Source: Rhodamnia argentea (Eukaryota; Streptophyta; Magnoliopsida; Myrtales; Myrtaceae). Taken from it: a DNA stretch of 64,000 bases. The translations under genes and the position numbers were made by a program. Positions 47,534 through 58,135 of this stretch are shown piece after piece. A model generated the notes under the pieces. The model was given only the letters and a program-made list of their open reading frames with translations. It was not told where the DNA came from and ran no database searches. Numbering within the stretch: position 1 is the stretch's first letter; every line of letters starts with the position of its first letter. The stretch is from contig NC_063155.1 in the NCBI RefSeq assembly GCF_020921035.1, positions 30,435,294 through 30,499,293 on the forward strand. Reading direction: 5' to 3'.

Positions 47534-48550
47534 TGGAAAATTTTCAAATAAGAGTCCGAAGTGTCTTTATTTTCTAAAATAAGAGCTTGAAGTGGAACTT
47601 ATTTCAAATAAGTTCCTAAGTACCATCATTTTCTTAAATAATAACATTGAGTGGACCTTATTTCAAATAAAGATCTAAAGTGACCATGTGTATCAAAAAA
47701 GAACTTGACCTCGTCGGCCGGTAAAGGGCATTTTCGACATTTTCTTTTTTTTTTTTTCTTTCCTTTTCATGGTGGCCGGTCTCGGGCGATGGCCGACCAC
47801 CACTGTTCCATGCAAGAGGGTCGAGTGAGGCCTCCTTCAAAAGCTAAAGGTGAGGCCTGGCCTCACCTAGGCAATCCTTGCCGCCTACAAGCAAGGCCAA
47901 CCTGTGCCCAAGACTTGATTTTTTGCTAATTTTATCTAATTTGACTAACAAAAAATTCTCACATTTTTTTTCAATATTTAATCTCTCTTACGTGGTGTAC
48001 TATGAGGCACTAAGGTTAACTAAAGTAGTAAAACAATATCGTTTTGATTCGAATCCTAATTTTTACACAAAATCTTAATTAAATTATGTTAATAAATTCA
48101 AAAATATTTCCACAAAAAAATAAGAAAGCCAAAACTTTAAAAAAAACACAAAAATAAAAAAAATTAGCAGGAGGGCTAGGCCCTCCCCTTAGGACTGTCC
48201 ACAGGCGGTGATGGCCGACAAGGTGACCTTGCTAGAATTGAGAGAGGGCATGCAAACTTTGGCCAAACTTGCCAACACCCCACCACCCCACCAGTGGCGG
48301 GTAGAGGCCATAGTCCTCCCACATGTACTTTTGTGCTTTTACTTTTATTATTCTTAATTTAATTAAATTAAAAATTATCTTTGGACAAAAATGCCCTTGA
48401 TCACCTGGAATATAGAGCTAGCCGGTTAGGTCATGCCCTTATTTGAAAACAGCCATGGCCATTTCGGACCCTTATTTAAAACAAGATTCACTTTAGGCTC
48501 TTATTTAAAAAAAATGAAGGCATTTCAGGATCTTATTTATGATTTTACCC
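47534..48550. mobile_element. Non-autonomous MULE-type MITE, family 1, copy C (about 1.0 kb)
   Basis: Left GGAAAATTTTCAAATAAGAG; right in reverse GGGTAAAATCATAAATAAGA, followed on both sides by CTTATTT..AAATAAG motifs. Flanking AAAATCTTG and AAAATCTTT match 8/9. The core holds GGCCTCACC-type GC-rich words. Borders are within a few bases. Confidence 0.75.
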
Positions 48551-49534
48551 AAAATCTTTGTACTCCATGAAAGGCCAACTTGAATGGAAATTTCACCCTC
48601 TGATTCTCCAAAAAAATGTCATAAAATTCTTGTGTGTACAATTGGCTGAATGACATTTCAAATTAATTAGAAATTTTCCTTATCATGTACAATTTAAGTT
48701 AACTTTTTCCAATATAGATTGAATTTTTGGTTTAGTATTTATTAAAGAAGCTGATTGTGAAGGATAGTTTTTAAAAATAACGTCTCGAAAACAGTTTGCC
48801 AAAATCCAAACTAATTTTCTATTTTAAAAAATTTGAAGTTTCTTTTTAACCCGCCCCAATAGATACCGCAAATTTGTAGGAAAAAAAATCTAAAGTGTGC
48901 CTGTTTCAATACCACTACTCAAAGCGTCGTCGCAATGGGTAAAGTTTAGGATTTTTAGTGACATTTTTTTTATTGGTAGGAAAATTATAAAAAAAAAAAC
49001 TCTATATTTGGTTTCATGGGCCTGTGTTTGAATAACCCATCCTTTGTCATCTTATAAATTATGTAGACATAAAGAAATAGATAACCTTGCATTTCATGTC
49101 TTCATCCCTTCTGTCTATTTCTTAATTCATCAAAACTGATAGTTTCTCGTTAAATTCTTGGTTCTTCATATCTTTATTTAAATGCATTCAACATAATGAA
49201 TGTAAAAAAAACTTGCATTATGCATTAACTAATTTTTTTTCCTTAAAATCTTCTCGTTTTTTCTGTGCATGAGTTTTCTCTTGCATTCGTAATCAGAAGG
49301 GTAAGATCATAGCAAAAGTGAAAAAACATCATAGTAAGAACTTTGTGCTCCACAAGAAGCCAATTTGAATAGAAATTTCTTCCAATGCTCCTGAAAATTT
49401 TCATAAAATCATCTTATGTACTACTTTAGATGAAATATGGTTCCACGTTATTGAGGAGGGGATTGGATGACGGCTCAAATTAGATAGAATTTTTCTGATC
49501 ATGCACAACTTAAGTAGATTTTTTTTCCTAATAT

Positions 49535-50112
49535 CGACTCGATTTTAGAGGTGAGGGGTTTCAGATTCATTATAGGTACCATCCGAAACTTGGAACCTAC
49601 CCGTCAAAATAGGTTCATCGTTTTTTTAGAACCTCAAACTTGGAACCTATGCTGTTACAGGTTCAAGGATTTACCCAGGTTTTTCTTGTATTATTAATTA
49701 AACGATTACGGTGAATCATCACATTTAATGATAACCACTTGTTGTTACAATCCACTGACCACAACCATAGCTCATATTTAAGCACGCGTATGAATATGAA
49801 ATATTAACAAAGTAAACATCTCAGTCATAATAATTGCCACAAATGTAAGCTCATATTCATGGTTTCAAATTACACACTCATCATCGGAAGCTATGAAATA
49901 TCGCGGGATCACACGAATACTTATACCAATAAAAACACGAAATCTTGTTACATGTTCCACGTTCTAGGTTCTATCTACCTAGAACCTATCCTAAGGAACG
50001 TGGTCTTTAATTTTTGGAACCCGAGATCTCCCCTACATATCTTAGAACATGGAACCGGACAAGTTCTCAACATGTTCGATTCTAGATTCTAAGTTCCATC
50101 CTGGAATCCTGC
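49535..50112. mobile_element. Probable hAT-type insertion in an array unit
   Basis: Begins AGAGGTGAGGGGTTTCAG and ends near GAATCCTGCTCACATCA, with many GGAACCTA/TAGGTTC words. Sister units at 46580 and 48715 read through GATTGAATTTT without it. The flanks CTCGATTTT and ATTGAATTTT look like a decayed duplication. Confidence 0.55.
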
Positions 50113-50782
50113 TCACATCAATTGAATTTTCAGTTCCGTATTCATTAAAGAAGCTTATTTTCAAGGATAATAATAAAAAAAAAAAACAAACATCTCTAAA
50201 ACAGTTTGCCAAATGCCAAATTATTTGTTTTCCCCGTCTCTGTTATCCCATCACATGAAAATAGAGTTTTCTTTTCATATAGGATAACGCACAACGGCGG
50301 CAAAACGACGTAGGCTGCTACTCTCGGCTGCAAAGCGGAGATCACCCGCAACCGTGAAACGGGACTGGCTTGTCTCGCCGACTCGCCGAGTCACCTCGGT
50401 GACTCGGTGAGTCGTCTCTTCTCTCTCACCGAACCCTTTTCCACTCTCTCTCCACCTCCGAGCACACGCCTTCTCTTTCCCCTTGTTCTCTCTCTCCGTC
50501 TCCCTCCCTCTGTCGCTAGCCCTTTTCAGTCTTTTCACAACCCCAATCGCACGGCCCTCGCCTCTCCACGTCCCATCGTCTTCTTCATCCCTTTGTCATC
50601 GGACTTCATCATCGTCCTCATCGTTTCTCTCTCTGTATCCTTCTGTAGACGCATACCCACGCGTTTTATTGGGCCTCTCTCCTCTAGGGTTTGCTCACAT
50701 TCTCCTCCTCTGACCCTGTTCGACGCCTCAAGCTTCAAGCTTTGGTATTCTTCTCCGTGAATTCTGCATCATCTCCAATTAG

Positions 50783-50973
50783 GTACTTCTTGATCGAGTT
50801 TTAGCTTTTTCGTTTTCCTTTCGTTTTCGTTGCTGGTCATAATTCCGTATTTTTTCGATGTTTATGCCATAGTCACTTTGTGTGTTCTTGATCGACTTTC
50901 GGATTTTGGTTTGTTAATTTTTACTCCCTGGAGTGGCAATTTTGAACATTGGTTTGCGTTTTTCTTGCCGCAG
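50783..50973 (+). promoter_or_regulatory. Probable 5' UTR intron of the NFRKB-like gene
   Basis: AATTAG|GTACTTC donor and TTGCCGCAG acceptor, about 110 bp before the ATG. The preceding 50400-50782 is CT-rich leader-like sequence. Leader introns are common in such housekeeping chromatin genes. Confidence 0.55.
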
Positions 50974-51081
50974 TCGGGGATGGTTTTGGCTCCAGATTAG
51001 CGTAGTTGAAGTGTTTTTGGAGTTTGTGGACAGTGAGTGGGATAAATCTTTGGTTTGGGCTGTTATTGGATGTGATGGGCC

Positions 51082-54000
51082 ATGGCAATTGAGAAGAATA
51101 GTTTCAAGGTATCGCGGTTCGATTCGGATTTTTCACCTGTCAGTAGGGAGAGTATGTCGAGTGATGAGGATGAGATTCTTCATAGGAGCTCAGCTGCTGA
51201 GTCCGATGAGGATGATGAATTCGACGATGCCGATTCCGGGGCAGGGTCTGACGACTTTGATTTGTTGGAATTGGGCGAGACTGGGGCGGAGTTTTGCCAA
51301 GTCGAGAGTCAGACTTGCAGTTTTCCCTTTGAGCTGTATGATCTTCCTGGATTGGAGGATATTTTATCTGTTGATGTGTGGAACGAGTTGCTTACTGAGG
51401 ATGAAAGATTAGGCCTTACAAAGTATTTGCCTGACATGGACCAAGAGACGTACATGCTTACCTTGAAAGAACTCTTCACAGGCTGCAACATTCATTTTGG
51501 TAGCCCTCTAAAAACGGTGTTTGACATGTTGAAGGGAGGTTTGTGTGAGCCAAGGGTTGCCCTTTATAGGGAAGGATTGCATTCTTTTCAGAAGCGTCAG
51601 CACTACCATCTTATAAGGAAACATCAGAACTGCATGGTTAGTAATTTATGTCAGATAAGGGATGCATGGAAAAACTGCAGGGGGTATAGTATCGAAGAGA
51701 AGTTACGGGTCCTAAACATAATGAAGACTCAGAAGAGCTTGATGTCTGAGAAAGAAGACAGGGACAGTGATCCTCCATCAGGGAGAGAAGACTTGGGTGA
51801 AGCATTGTGGAGTAAGAAGGGCAAGGACAGAAAGATATCACAGAAAATGGCTCGCAATTCTCCATACATGGCAGCTCCGACTTTTGAAACGCCCTTGCAA
51901 GAGCAGGTGGTGGCTCCTCAACGAAAAAAAAATCCTAAAGGGACACTGAAGTTGGGACGTTCAAAGACACCTTCAGCAAAAGAACTAGCAGGCGGCTTTC
52001 CTTCTAGTGACCAAGGTACTGATTATAGGGCTGGTCCATATGGTTCAGTAGTTCCTTCTCGTCTGAGTAAGGCTGCAGGGTTTGATAAAGGGGCTACCCT
52101 GAGAAAAAGAGACCAGATAAGAGGCGATGATGAAGCTGAGGACCCTATATTTGGTGCAGGTCCTCGAAGAGATCCAAGCATCTCTAGAAGTGTGTTGATA
52201 GACAAGCCTGCATTTGTAAAAGCTGAGAAGAAGAATGATTTTCTTAAAAGTGACAATTTTACTGCTGACGGTTTTGTGGGTTTGCCTCTGTCCTCCAAGG
52301 GCGATTTGCATATCTATAGGAGGAGTAAACCTATTAATCAATCTCCAGTATCGAAAACATTAGCTGTAAAGCCGCCTAATTTGAAAGTTTCGCAAGACTA
52401 TGCCAAAAAATCCATCTTCCTTGAAAATATCGAGAATTTTGCTGCTGAAGATCAGAACAAGTCTGTCAAAGGCCGTGGTCGACAACTGCCGTTTAAAGGA
52501 AATCGAGCGGACTTTTCTGGTCGCAGGACTAAGGGAGAAGCTTTATCTACAGATTTGCAGTTCAATGAGGGTAATGCTAAGAGCAAGAAATGGAGTGCGG
52601 TGAGGGAATCCCCTGACATTAGTTTGAAACCTCTGACAGATTATTCACCAAGTTTCAACCATCGGTTCTTATCTTCTGATGTCAAAGGAAAGTTTTCACA
52701 GGGGAAGGGCAGAGGGAGTTCTAGAAAGAATAAGGGACTGGATTTGGCAGTATTGAGAGGCAATAGCATGGGACTCAATGGTGATGTCACGGAGTCAGAC
52801 TCATCAGATCTCTCTGATGACGAAGACAGCGATCATTTGATGGGAAGTGAGTTTGCTTATCCAGGAGGTGTCATGGATGTTTCCCGTTCTGCTGGGGTGA
52901 AGTCTGTGATGTATGGTAAAAGGGAGAACCTTTTTAAGAATGACATGGAAGAAAATCCACGGCCATTTGAGGGTACCATGCATGCATATAATGACTTCGG
53001 TAATTGGGGTGAAGAGATTTATATCCCAGAGGAAGAAAGCTACACTCTGAAAGCAAAGCATAAGGGCAAAATGCAAGATAACCTTTCTGTAAAGAATTCT
53101 GCTAGAGTCATGGATAGCAGTTACAATTACGGTTCTGTTGACGATGATAGGAGAAAATTCCACGGCAAGAATGGACGAATGCAGGGCGAACCTGGTGAGA
53201 GGCACAACTTTTCGTCATCGAAGGCATACCCATCTGGGAGAAAGCAGAGAGTTGATGTGAGCCATGGTGTTTACATCGTTGAACAAGAAGATGAAGTGAT
53301 AATGGAGCAACGTTTGTCACCAGATAATGAGTTGTATCAATCTGGGAATAAAGGTAAGAAAGCTGAAGCATATTTGAATGATCGTCATGAAAGATTACAG
53401 GGCACTTTCCCTGGGTCCAACTCAATGAATAAGAAGCGGAAAATAAAGGAGGATGTTGTGTACAGGGACGATCGCAATGAGAATGGTGGCTTGCAAGCTG
53501 ACGTTCATCAGCAAAATGATGATGTCAGCTCTTCAAAGAGACGGATAAAAAAGAAGCCAGATGCTGATAATGGTCCTTCAGATAATGAAATTGCGGATAT
53601 GCCCATCATGGAGATCGGAGTTACAGATGTAGAGTTTGAGAGCAAACCAAAGAAAAAGACATTTACTTTGATCACGCCAACGGTACATACTGGGTTCTCA
53701 TTCTCCATAGTACATCTTCTTTCAGCAGTTCGAATGTCGATGATTACATTGCTTCCAGAAGACTCCATAGCCATCGGCAAACCTATGGAAGATCAGAATG
53801 GGGAACATGAAGGTGGGGACAATGAGCCGCTCTCTCAGAAGAGTATGGCTACCAGTAATTCAGAGCATGCTGCAGACGGTAATGTTCCTTCTCTTACCAT
53901 CCAGGAGATTGTGAATCGTGTGAGATCAAACCCTGGGGATCCTTGTATTCTTGAGACACAGGAGCCACTTCAGGATTTGGTAAGAGGTGTTTTGAAAATC

Positions 54001-55185
54001 TTCTCATCGAGAACAGCACCTTTAGGGGCCAAGGGCTGGAAGGCACTAGTAGTGTTCGAGAAATCCACGAAAAGTTGGTCCTGGATTGGCCCAGTGTCCT
54101 TTAGTCCATCGGATCATGATACCATTGAGGAAGTAACTTCTCCTGAGGCTTGGGGCCTGCCACACAAAATGCTTGTCAAGCTTGTCGATTCGTTTGCAAA
54201 TTGGCTTAAAAGTGGTCAAGAAACCTTGCAACAAATAGGTAGTCTTCCTCCCCCACCTTTGGTCTTGCTGCAGTTTAATTTGGATGAGAAGGATAGGTTC
54301 CGCGACCTTAGAGCCCAGAAGAGTCTCAACACTATTACTCCTAGTTCTGAGGAAGTGAGAGCTTATTTTCGTAAAGAAGAATTCTTGAGGTACTCAATTC
54401 CTGACAGAGCATTCTCTTACACAGCTGCTGATGGTAAAAAGTCTATTGTTGCTCCTTTGAGAAGGTGTGGCGGTAAGCCAACATCAAAAGCCCGTGACCA
54501 TTTCATGCTCAAACGTGATCGTCCTCCGCATGTTACTATTTTGTGCCTTGTAAGAGATGCTGCTGCCAGATTGCCTGGAAGTATTGGCACCCGTGCTGAT
54601 GTTTGTACTCTGATCAGAGACTCCCAGTTTGTTGTTGAGGATGTTTCTGATGCGCAGGTTAATCAGGTTGTTAGTGGAGCCCTGGATCGGTTGCATTACG
54701 AACGTGATCCTTGTGTACAGTTTGATGGCGAAAGGAAACTGTGGAAGTACTTACATAGGGAAAGGGAAGAAGAAGACTTTGAGGATGATGGTACATCATC
54801 TACTAAGAAATGGAAAAGGCCAAGAAAAGATGGCCCAGAGCAATCTGACCAAGGAACGGTGACTGTCGCTTACCATGTAGCTGATGAACAAACTGGATTT
54901 GATTTGTGTTCAGATCTTAACGCCGAGCCATTTTGTGCCGAGGATGACAAAGCGGTGGAGCCTCTGTGCGATGACATGGGACAGGATGTAGATGATGGCA
55001 TATGTAATTCTACTGAGCAAGCACATATCCATCAAGGTCCGTCAATTGGATGGGAAAGTCTGGACTTCAACCCAACACAAGAAAATAAATTGCTGTGTCA
55101 AGAAAATTCTACCAATGAAGATTTTGACGATGAGAGTTTTGGGCGAGATAGGGCAGTTGAACTCTTAAGTTCTGGCTTGTTTTGA
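51082..55185 (+). CDS. NFRKB-like DEUBAD protein, putative INO80 complex subunit (At3g45830-like)
   Basis: One uninterrupted coding exon of 1367 aa from MAIEKNSFKVSRFDSDFSPV. Residues 25-70 are acidic (SDEDDEFDDADSGAGSDDFD). A DEUBAD-type helical domain spans about 85-200 (FELYDLPGLEDILSVDVWNE, LTKYLPDMDQETYMLTLKEL, SPLKTVFDMLKGGLCEPRVA, FQKRQHYHLIRKHQN). A long basic, disordered middle with several NLS-like clusters (NKKRKIKED, KRRIKKKPD) follows, then a winged-helix-like C-terminal part (GAKGWKALVVFEKSTKSWSW, PHKMLVKLVDSFANWLKSGQ). Human NFRKB links the UCH37 deubiquitinase to the INO80 remodeller; a matching nuclear role in plants is inferred. The length and single exon match Arabidopsis At3g45830 as recalled. 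The C-terminal tail is acidic. Confidence 0.93.
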   Translation: MAIEKNSFKVSRFDSDFSPVSRESMSSDEDEILHRSSAAESDEDDEFDDADSGAGSDDFDLLELGETGAEFCQVESQTCSFPFELYDLPGLEDILSVDVWNELLTEDERLGLTKYLPDMDQETYMLTLKELFTGCNIHFGSPLKTVFDMLKGGLCEPRVALYREGLHSFQKRQHYHLIRKHQNCMVSNLCQIRDAWKNCRGYSIEEKLRVLNIMKTQKSLMSEKEDRDSDPPSGREDLGEALWSKKGKDRKISQKMARNSPYMAAPTFETPLQEQVVAPQRKKNPKGTLKLGRSKTPSAKELAGGFPSSDQGTDYRAGPYGSVVPSRLSKAAGFDKGATLRKRDQIRGDDEAEDPIFGAGPRRDPSISRSVLIDKPAFVKAEKKNDFLKSDNFTADGFVGLPLSSKGDLHIYRRSKPINQSPVSKTLAVKPPNLKVSQDYAKKSIFLENIENFAAEDQNKSVKGRGRQLPFKGNRADFSGRRTKGEALSTDLQFNEGNAKSKKWSAVRESPDISLKPLTDYSPSFNHRFLSSDVKGKFSQGKGRGSSRKNKGLDLAVLRGNSMGLNGDVTESDSSDLSDDEDSDHLMGSEFAYPGGVMDVSRSAGVKSVMYGKRENLFKNDMEENPRPFEGTMHAYNDFGNWGEEIYIPEEESYTLKAKHKGKMQDNLSVKNSARVMDSSYNYGSVDDDRRKFHGKNGRMQGEPGERHNFSSSKAYPSGRKQRVDVSHGVYIVEQEDEVIMEQRLSPDNELYQSGNKGKKAEAYLNDRHERLQGTFPGSNSMNKKRKIKEDVVYRDDRNENGGLQADVHQQNDDVSSSKRRIKKKPDADNGPSDNEIADMPIMEIGVTDVEFESKPKKKTFTLITPTVHTGFSFSIVHLLSAVRMSMITLLPEDSIAIGKPMEDQNGEHEGGDNEPLSQKSMATSNSEHAADGNVPSLTIQEIVNRVRSNPGDPCILETQEPLQDLVRGVLKIFSSRTAPLGAKGWKALVVFEKSTKSWSWIGPVSFSPSDHDTIEEVTSPEAWGLPHKMLVKLVDSFANWLKSGQETLQQIGSLPPPPLVLLQFNLDEKDRFRDLRAQKSLNTITPSSEEVRAYFRKEEFLRYSIPDRAFSYTAADGKKSIVAPLRRCGGKPTSKARDHFMLKRDRPPHVTILCLVRDAAARLPGSIGTRADVCTLIRDSQFVVEDVSDAQVNQVVSGALDRLHYERDPCVQFDGERKLWKYLHREREEEDFEDDGTSSTKKWKRPRKDGPEQSDQGTVTVAYHVADEQTGFDLCSDLNAEPFCAEDDKAVEPLCDDMGQDVDDGICNSTEQAHIHQGPSIGWESLDFNPTQENKLLCQENSTNEDFDDESFGRDRAVELLSSGLF

Positions 55186-55333
55186 GGAATATGTCAGGTA
55201 CTTTTTGTTGTCAGATTGCCTTTATCGTAGAACAATGCAATATCAGATTATATTATGTAGTTCAACTCGACGTTACTGTAACCAATTGGTTTACGTGTAT
55301 ATTGATTAGGAATTCCCCTTTTTGGTCCTGTTG

Positions 55334-55336
<3 letters not shown>

Positions 55337-55382
<46 letters not shown>
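55337..55382 (+). repeat. CT microsatellite in the NFRKB-like 3' UTR
   Basis: An uninterrupted CT run starting about 150 bp after the stop. Confidence 0.9.
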
Positions 55383-55385
<3 letters not shown>

Positions 55386-56756
55386 TGATCTTACTATGTC
55401 TCTCAAATTTATTCTATGAAGGCCCCAAATTGGCCTCATGTTTACAGTGTAGGTTATGAGTATGTATGTGTGTGTTAACTGAATGATGTCATTTGGAAAA
55501 AAAATGTATTTTTGGTAGAAAAGGGATAACTACAGTTGTATCAACATCTTTCAAAAAGAAAATTTTGTGATATTGCTGCTGGTGTGACCTACGAGGTCTT
55601 TCTTGTATTTCAAACCCATCGTGTTTGATTTAGCATCTTGAGGTTGAAATGGTGAACTTTTGTAGCATGGGGTCAAGAAGCAAGTGATTTACTATCCTTT
55701 CTTCATTTGCAGTCTTGCGTGGTGCCTTTGTGCTGCTAGTGTACTTGCTGTTGCTTTGGGGTTAACGTAATAAAGCAAGCAGTCCCTGATGCATTTGCAG
55801 CCTTCAGGTTCTCCTATGCGAAGAAGCATGGTCTTTGCCATTGAGGGTGATTGTTCAGTAAAGGTGCAAAACTTGCATGTTGATCTATTTTAGTTTCTGG
55901 AGTACCTGAATGCGTTGTTTGGGCTTACAGCTATCCTTATACACCTGATCTTACCAATACTTTTGCTTCTTTCTGATTTGTTTATATGATTACTTCCAGC
56001 CCACTTCCAAGTCACAAAGGTTGACATGTTGCATTCATGATGAGAGAAGCTCATGGTATTCAACCACTTGTGGAGATGGTTTACCATGTAAATATTTTTG
56101 ACATCCGTAACATGAGGTCACTAGTGGGACAAGGCTTAGTTTATTATTGTTGTTGTTGTTAACATGAGGTGACCGGGCCGGGGTTATGCAGAAACCTTGA
56201 AGCTTCCAGATTCGCATGTGTAGTTTGTTAGGAGATTCTCCATGATGCACAGCAATTTGAAGGACGGAGAGACATCGTCTTGGTAAAAGGAAGATGACTG
56301 TTGGGTATATGCTAGTGGTAGTTTCAGTAAGGAAGATAACTGTTTAGACGCCTCACCTCGGCATCTCTTCGAGTTTCTTTCTGCACTCGGTTCACATCCT
56401 CAGATGTCCAGTGCCATAAGTTGCAAATATATTTTGCCTGCAAATTTTAACCAGGCAATACTGATTCTTTCTACATTGATTACGAATAGTTGTCTGTCAA
56501 TAGGTTAATGAGACAACAGTGAACAAATTATTTGTCTTTTTAAGGTCGTTTTTTACCCTTTTTTGTTTTTTTGGTCGGACTTTCTTTACCATTTCAATTG
56601 GCGTGATCTTGGCGATAAAAAAAAAAAAAATTGGCGTGATCCTGTGATCATTGGAGGGACTGCCACTCTAGAGTCTGGAGTGGAATCTAATGTTGGGCTG
56701 GCTGGGAATTTATTTGTTGGGCGGGGAGGGCGGGAATTTTATGTTCATAGTGGTTA
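55383..56756. other. 3' flank of the NFRKB-like gene, nothing recognised
   Basis: AT-rich, with no domain-bearing ORF. Confidence 0.5.
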
Positions 56757-56764
56757 GTCGAGAC

Positions 56765-57561
56765 TGGGGGTGTGCATGGTTTGGGCCAATCCGGTCTCGA
56801 TATGGAATTGAGGAATAGGATTATTGAGGAATGGATCAATAATCTTGGTACTCAAATTTTCAGGACTGAGGATCGGACCGGAACGGATCGGACCAGGCGG
56901 TCCGGTTCGATTTCGATCCGGTCTTAATGAGACCATTAACACCAACTGCTTAAAGAAATCTAACCATTAGATCTAAATTAACAACTTTCAATATCAACCG
57001 TCCAACTTAATAAAATAAACACATGATTATCATACAATTATCGCATGAGTACTTATAATCCTAAATTAGGAAGAAAAATGCTTAAAATAATTAAAATTGG
57101 ATTATGCTCGTGCATCATTCTTCTCAAAATGGAAAGAATCAAGCTCAAAATAAGATTATACTTGTACTTCACTGAATCCAAGTGCAAACAAAACAATGGG
57201 TTTGTATAATATAGTCAAGATAAAACATGATCGGAGATTGCATATTGATAAAAGCCCACTTAATTACTAAAGATTTAAGAAGTCAAAAGTTCGAGCACAA
57301 GATGGGGAAATTAGGTTAATTAGTTCTTCAAAAATTTCTAATTTTTTTTCTAATTGTTTTTGTGTGTATGTATATTCTAGATAGTCCGATTTGGGAGGTC
57401 CGGCCTGGTCCCATCCACCATGGAACCGGAGACCGGACTGCCCGATCACCGATCCCATGTATTGGGACCGGGGACCTGACCGCCCCCTTAAGGACCCGAC
57501 CAACCCGACCTGTTCAATCCGGTCCGGTGCGGGTCTATCCGATCTAGTTTACTCACCTCTA
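56765..57561. mobile_element. hAT-type non-autonomous element (797 bp) with exact 8-bp duplication
   Basis: GTCGAGAC at 56757-56764 and 57562-57569. Left end TGGGGGTGTGCATGGTTTGG; right end in reverse TAGAGGTGAGTAAACTAG. Subterminal regions are packed with CCGGTC/GACCGG words on both sides. No transposase. Confidence 0.85.
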
Positions 57562-57670
57562 GTCGAGACACTCAAAAGTATCCTAGATACCATATCATTT
57601 TGTGTTTTTTTTTTTTTTTGGTCGAATAGCTCATTTTCTTGAAAAAGGAAGAAATTTTTTGCCTTTATAT

Positions 57671-57964
57671 TAAGGGTGTCAACAGGTCGGCTTTCGACCG
57701 GGACTGAGCAGGCCCGAGCTCGAATTACATATCCCTCAACTTTTCAGAGCCGAGTCGGGTTGGATTCTTTTTTTGTTTTTTGTTTAGAATAAAAAACACT
57801 TGACAAACTCGTCGAATGAAAGAATATAAAAAAAGAAAAAAGAAAAGAAAATAAATTAAAAAGAACATGTAGGTGTCAAAAAAATCGGAGCCGGCCCGGC
57901 TGAGCCTTATGCGGACAAGATCGAAGCCTAGCCCGAAAAGGCTCGGGCTTTTTTGATAGCCCCA
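57671..57964. mobile_element. hAT-type MITE (294 bp) with exact 8-bp duplication
   Basis: CTTTATAT at 57663-57670 and 57965-57972. Left end TAAGGGTGTCAACAGG; right end in reverse TGGGGCTATCAAAAAAGCC. Subterminal GGCCCGAGC/GCTCGGGC words. Confidence 0.85.
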
Positions 57965-58135
57965 CTTTATATGATCTACCATGGATCAAGTGAATCATAT
58001 AAATCATTAAATGTCGATCATGTGGCTGTCCCTTCTTTTTTCTTGTAAGAGTAAAGGGAATTTATCTTTCCACTCTCCAATGGGAAAACAAAATAGATTG
58101 CCCCATGAGAAAAGTCTTACGTTGCAGCGTAATTG

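Larger units (their letters stand above)
44100..50230. repeat. Degenerate tandem array of a 1-1.5 kb unit, four or more copies
   Basis: Shared landmarks recur in the same order. CAGTTTGCCAAA..CCAAACT is at about 45181, 46664, 48790 and 50201. AAAAGACTACTGGGCTTGGA-type words are at about 44562, 45960 and 47062. AATTCATCAAAACTC..TAGTTT is at about 44740, 46190 and 49130. CCCACGTGATTAA is at about 44956, 46496 and 49453. Units are diverged and interrupted by inserted elements. No coding frame persists across copies. Confidence 0.8.

Noticed and set aside
50275-50760. ORFs before the NFRKB-like gene
   Set aside because: The region is a CT-rich leader; the real start is at 51082 with the conserved MAIEKNSFKVSRF.
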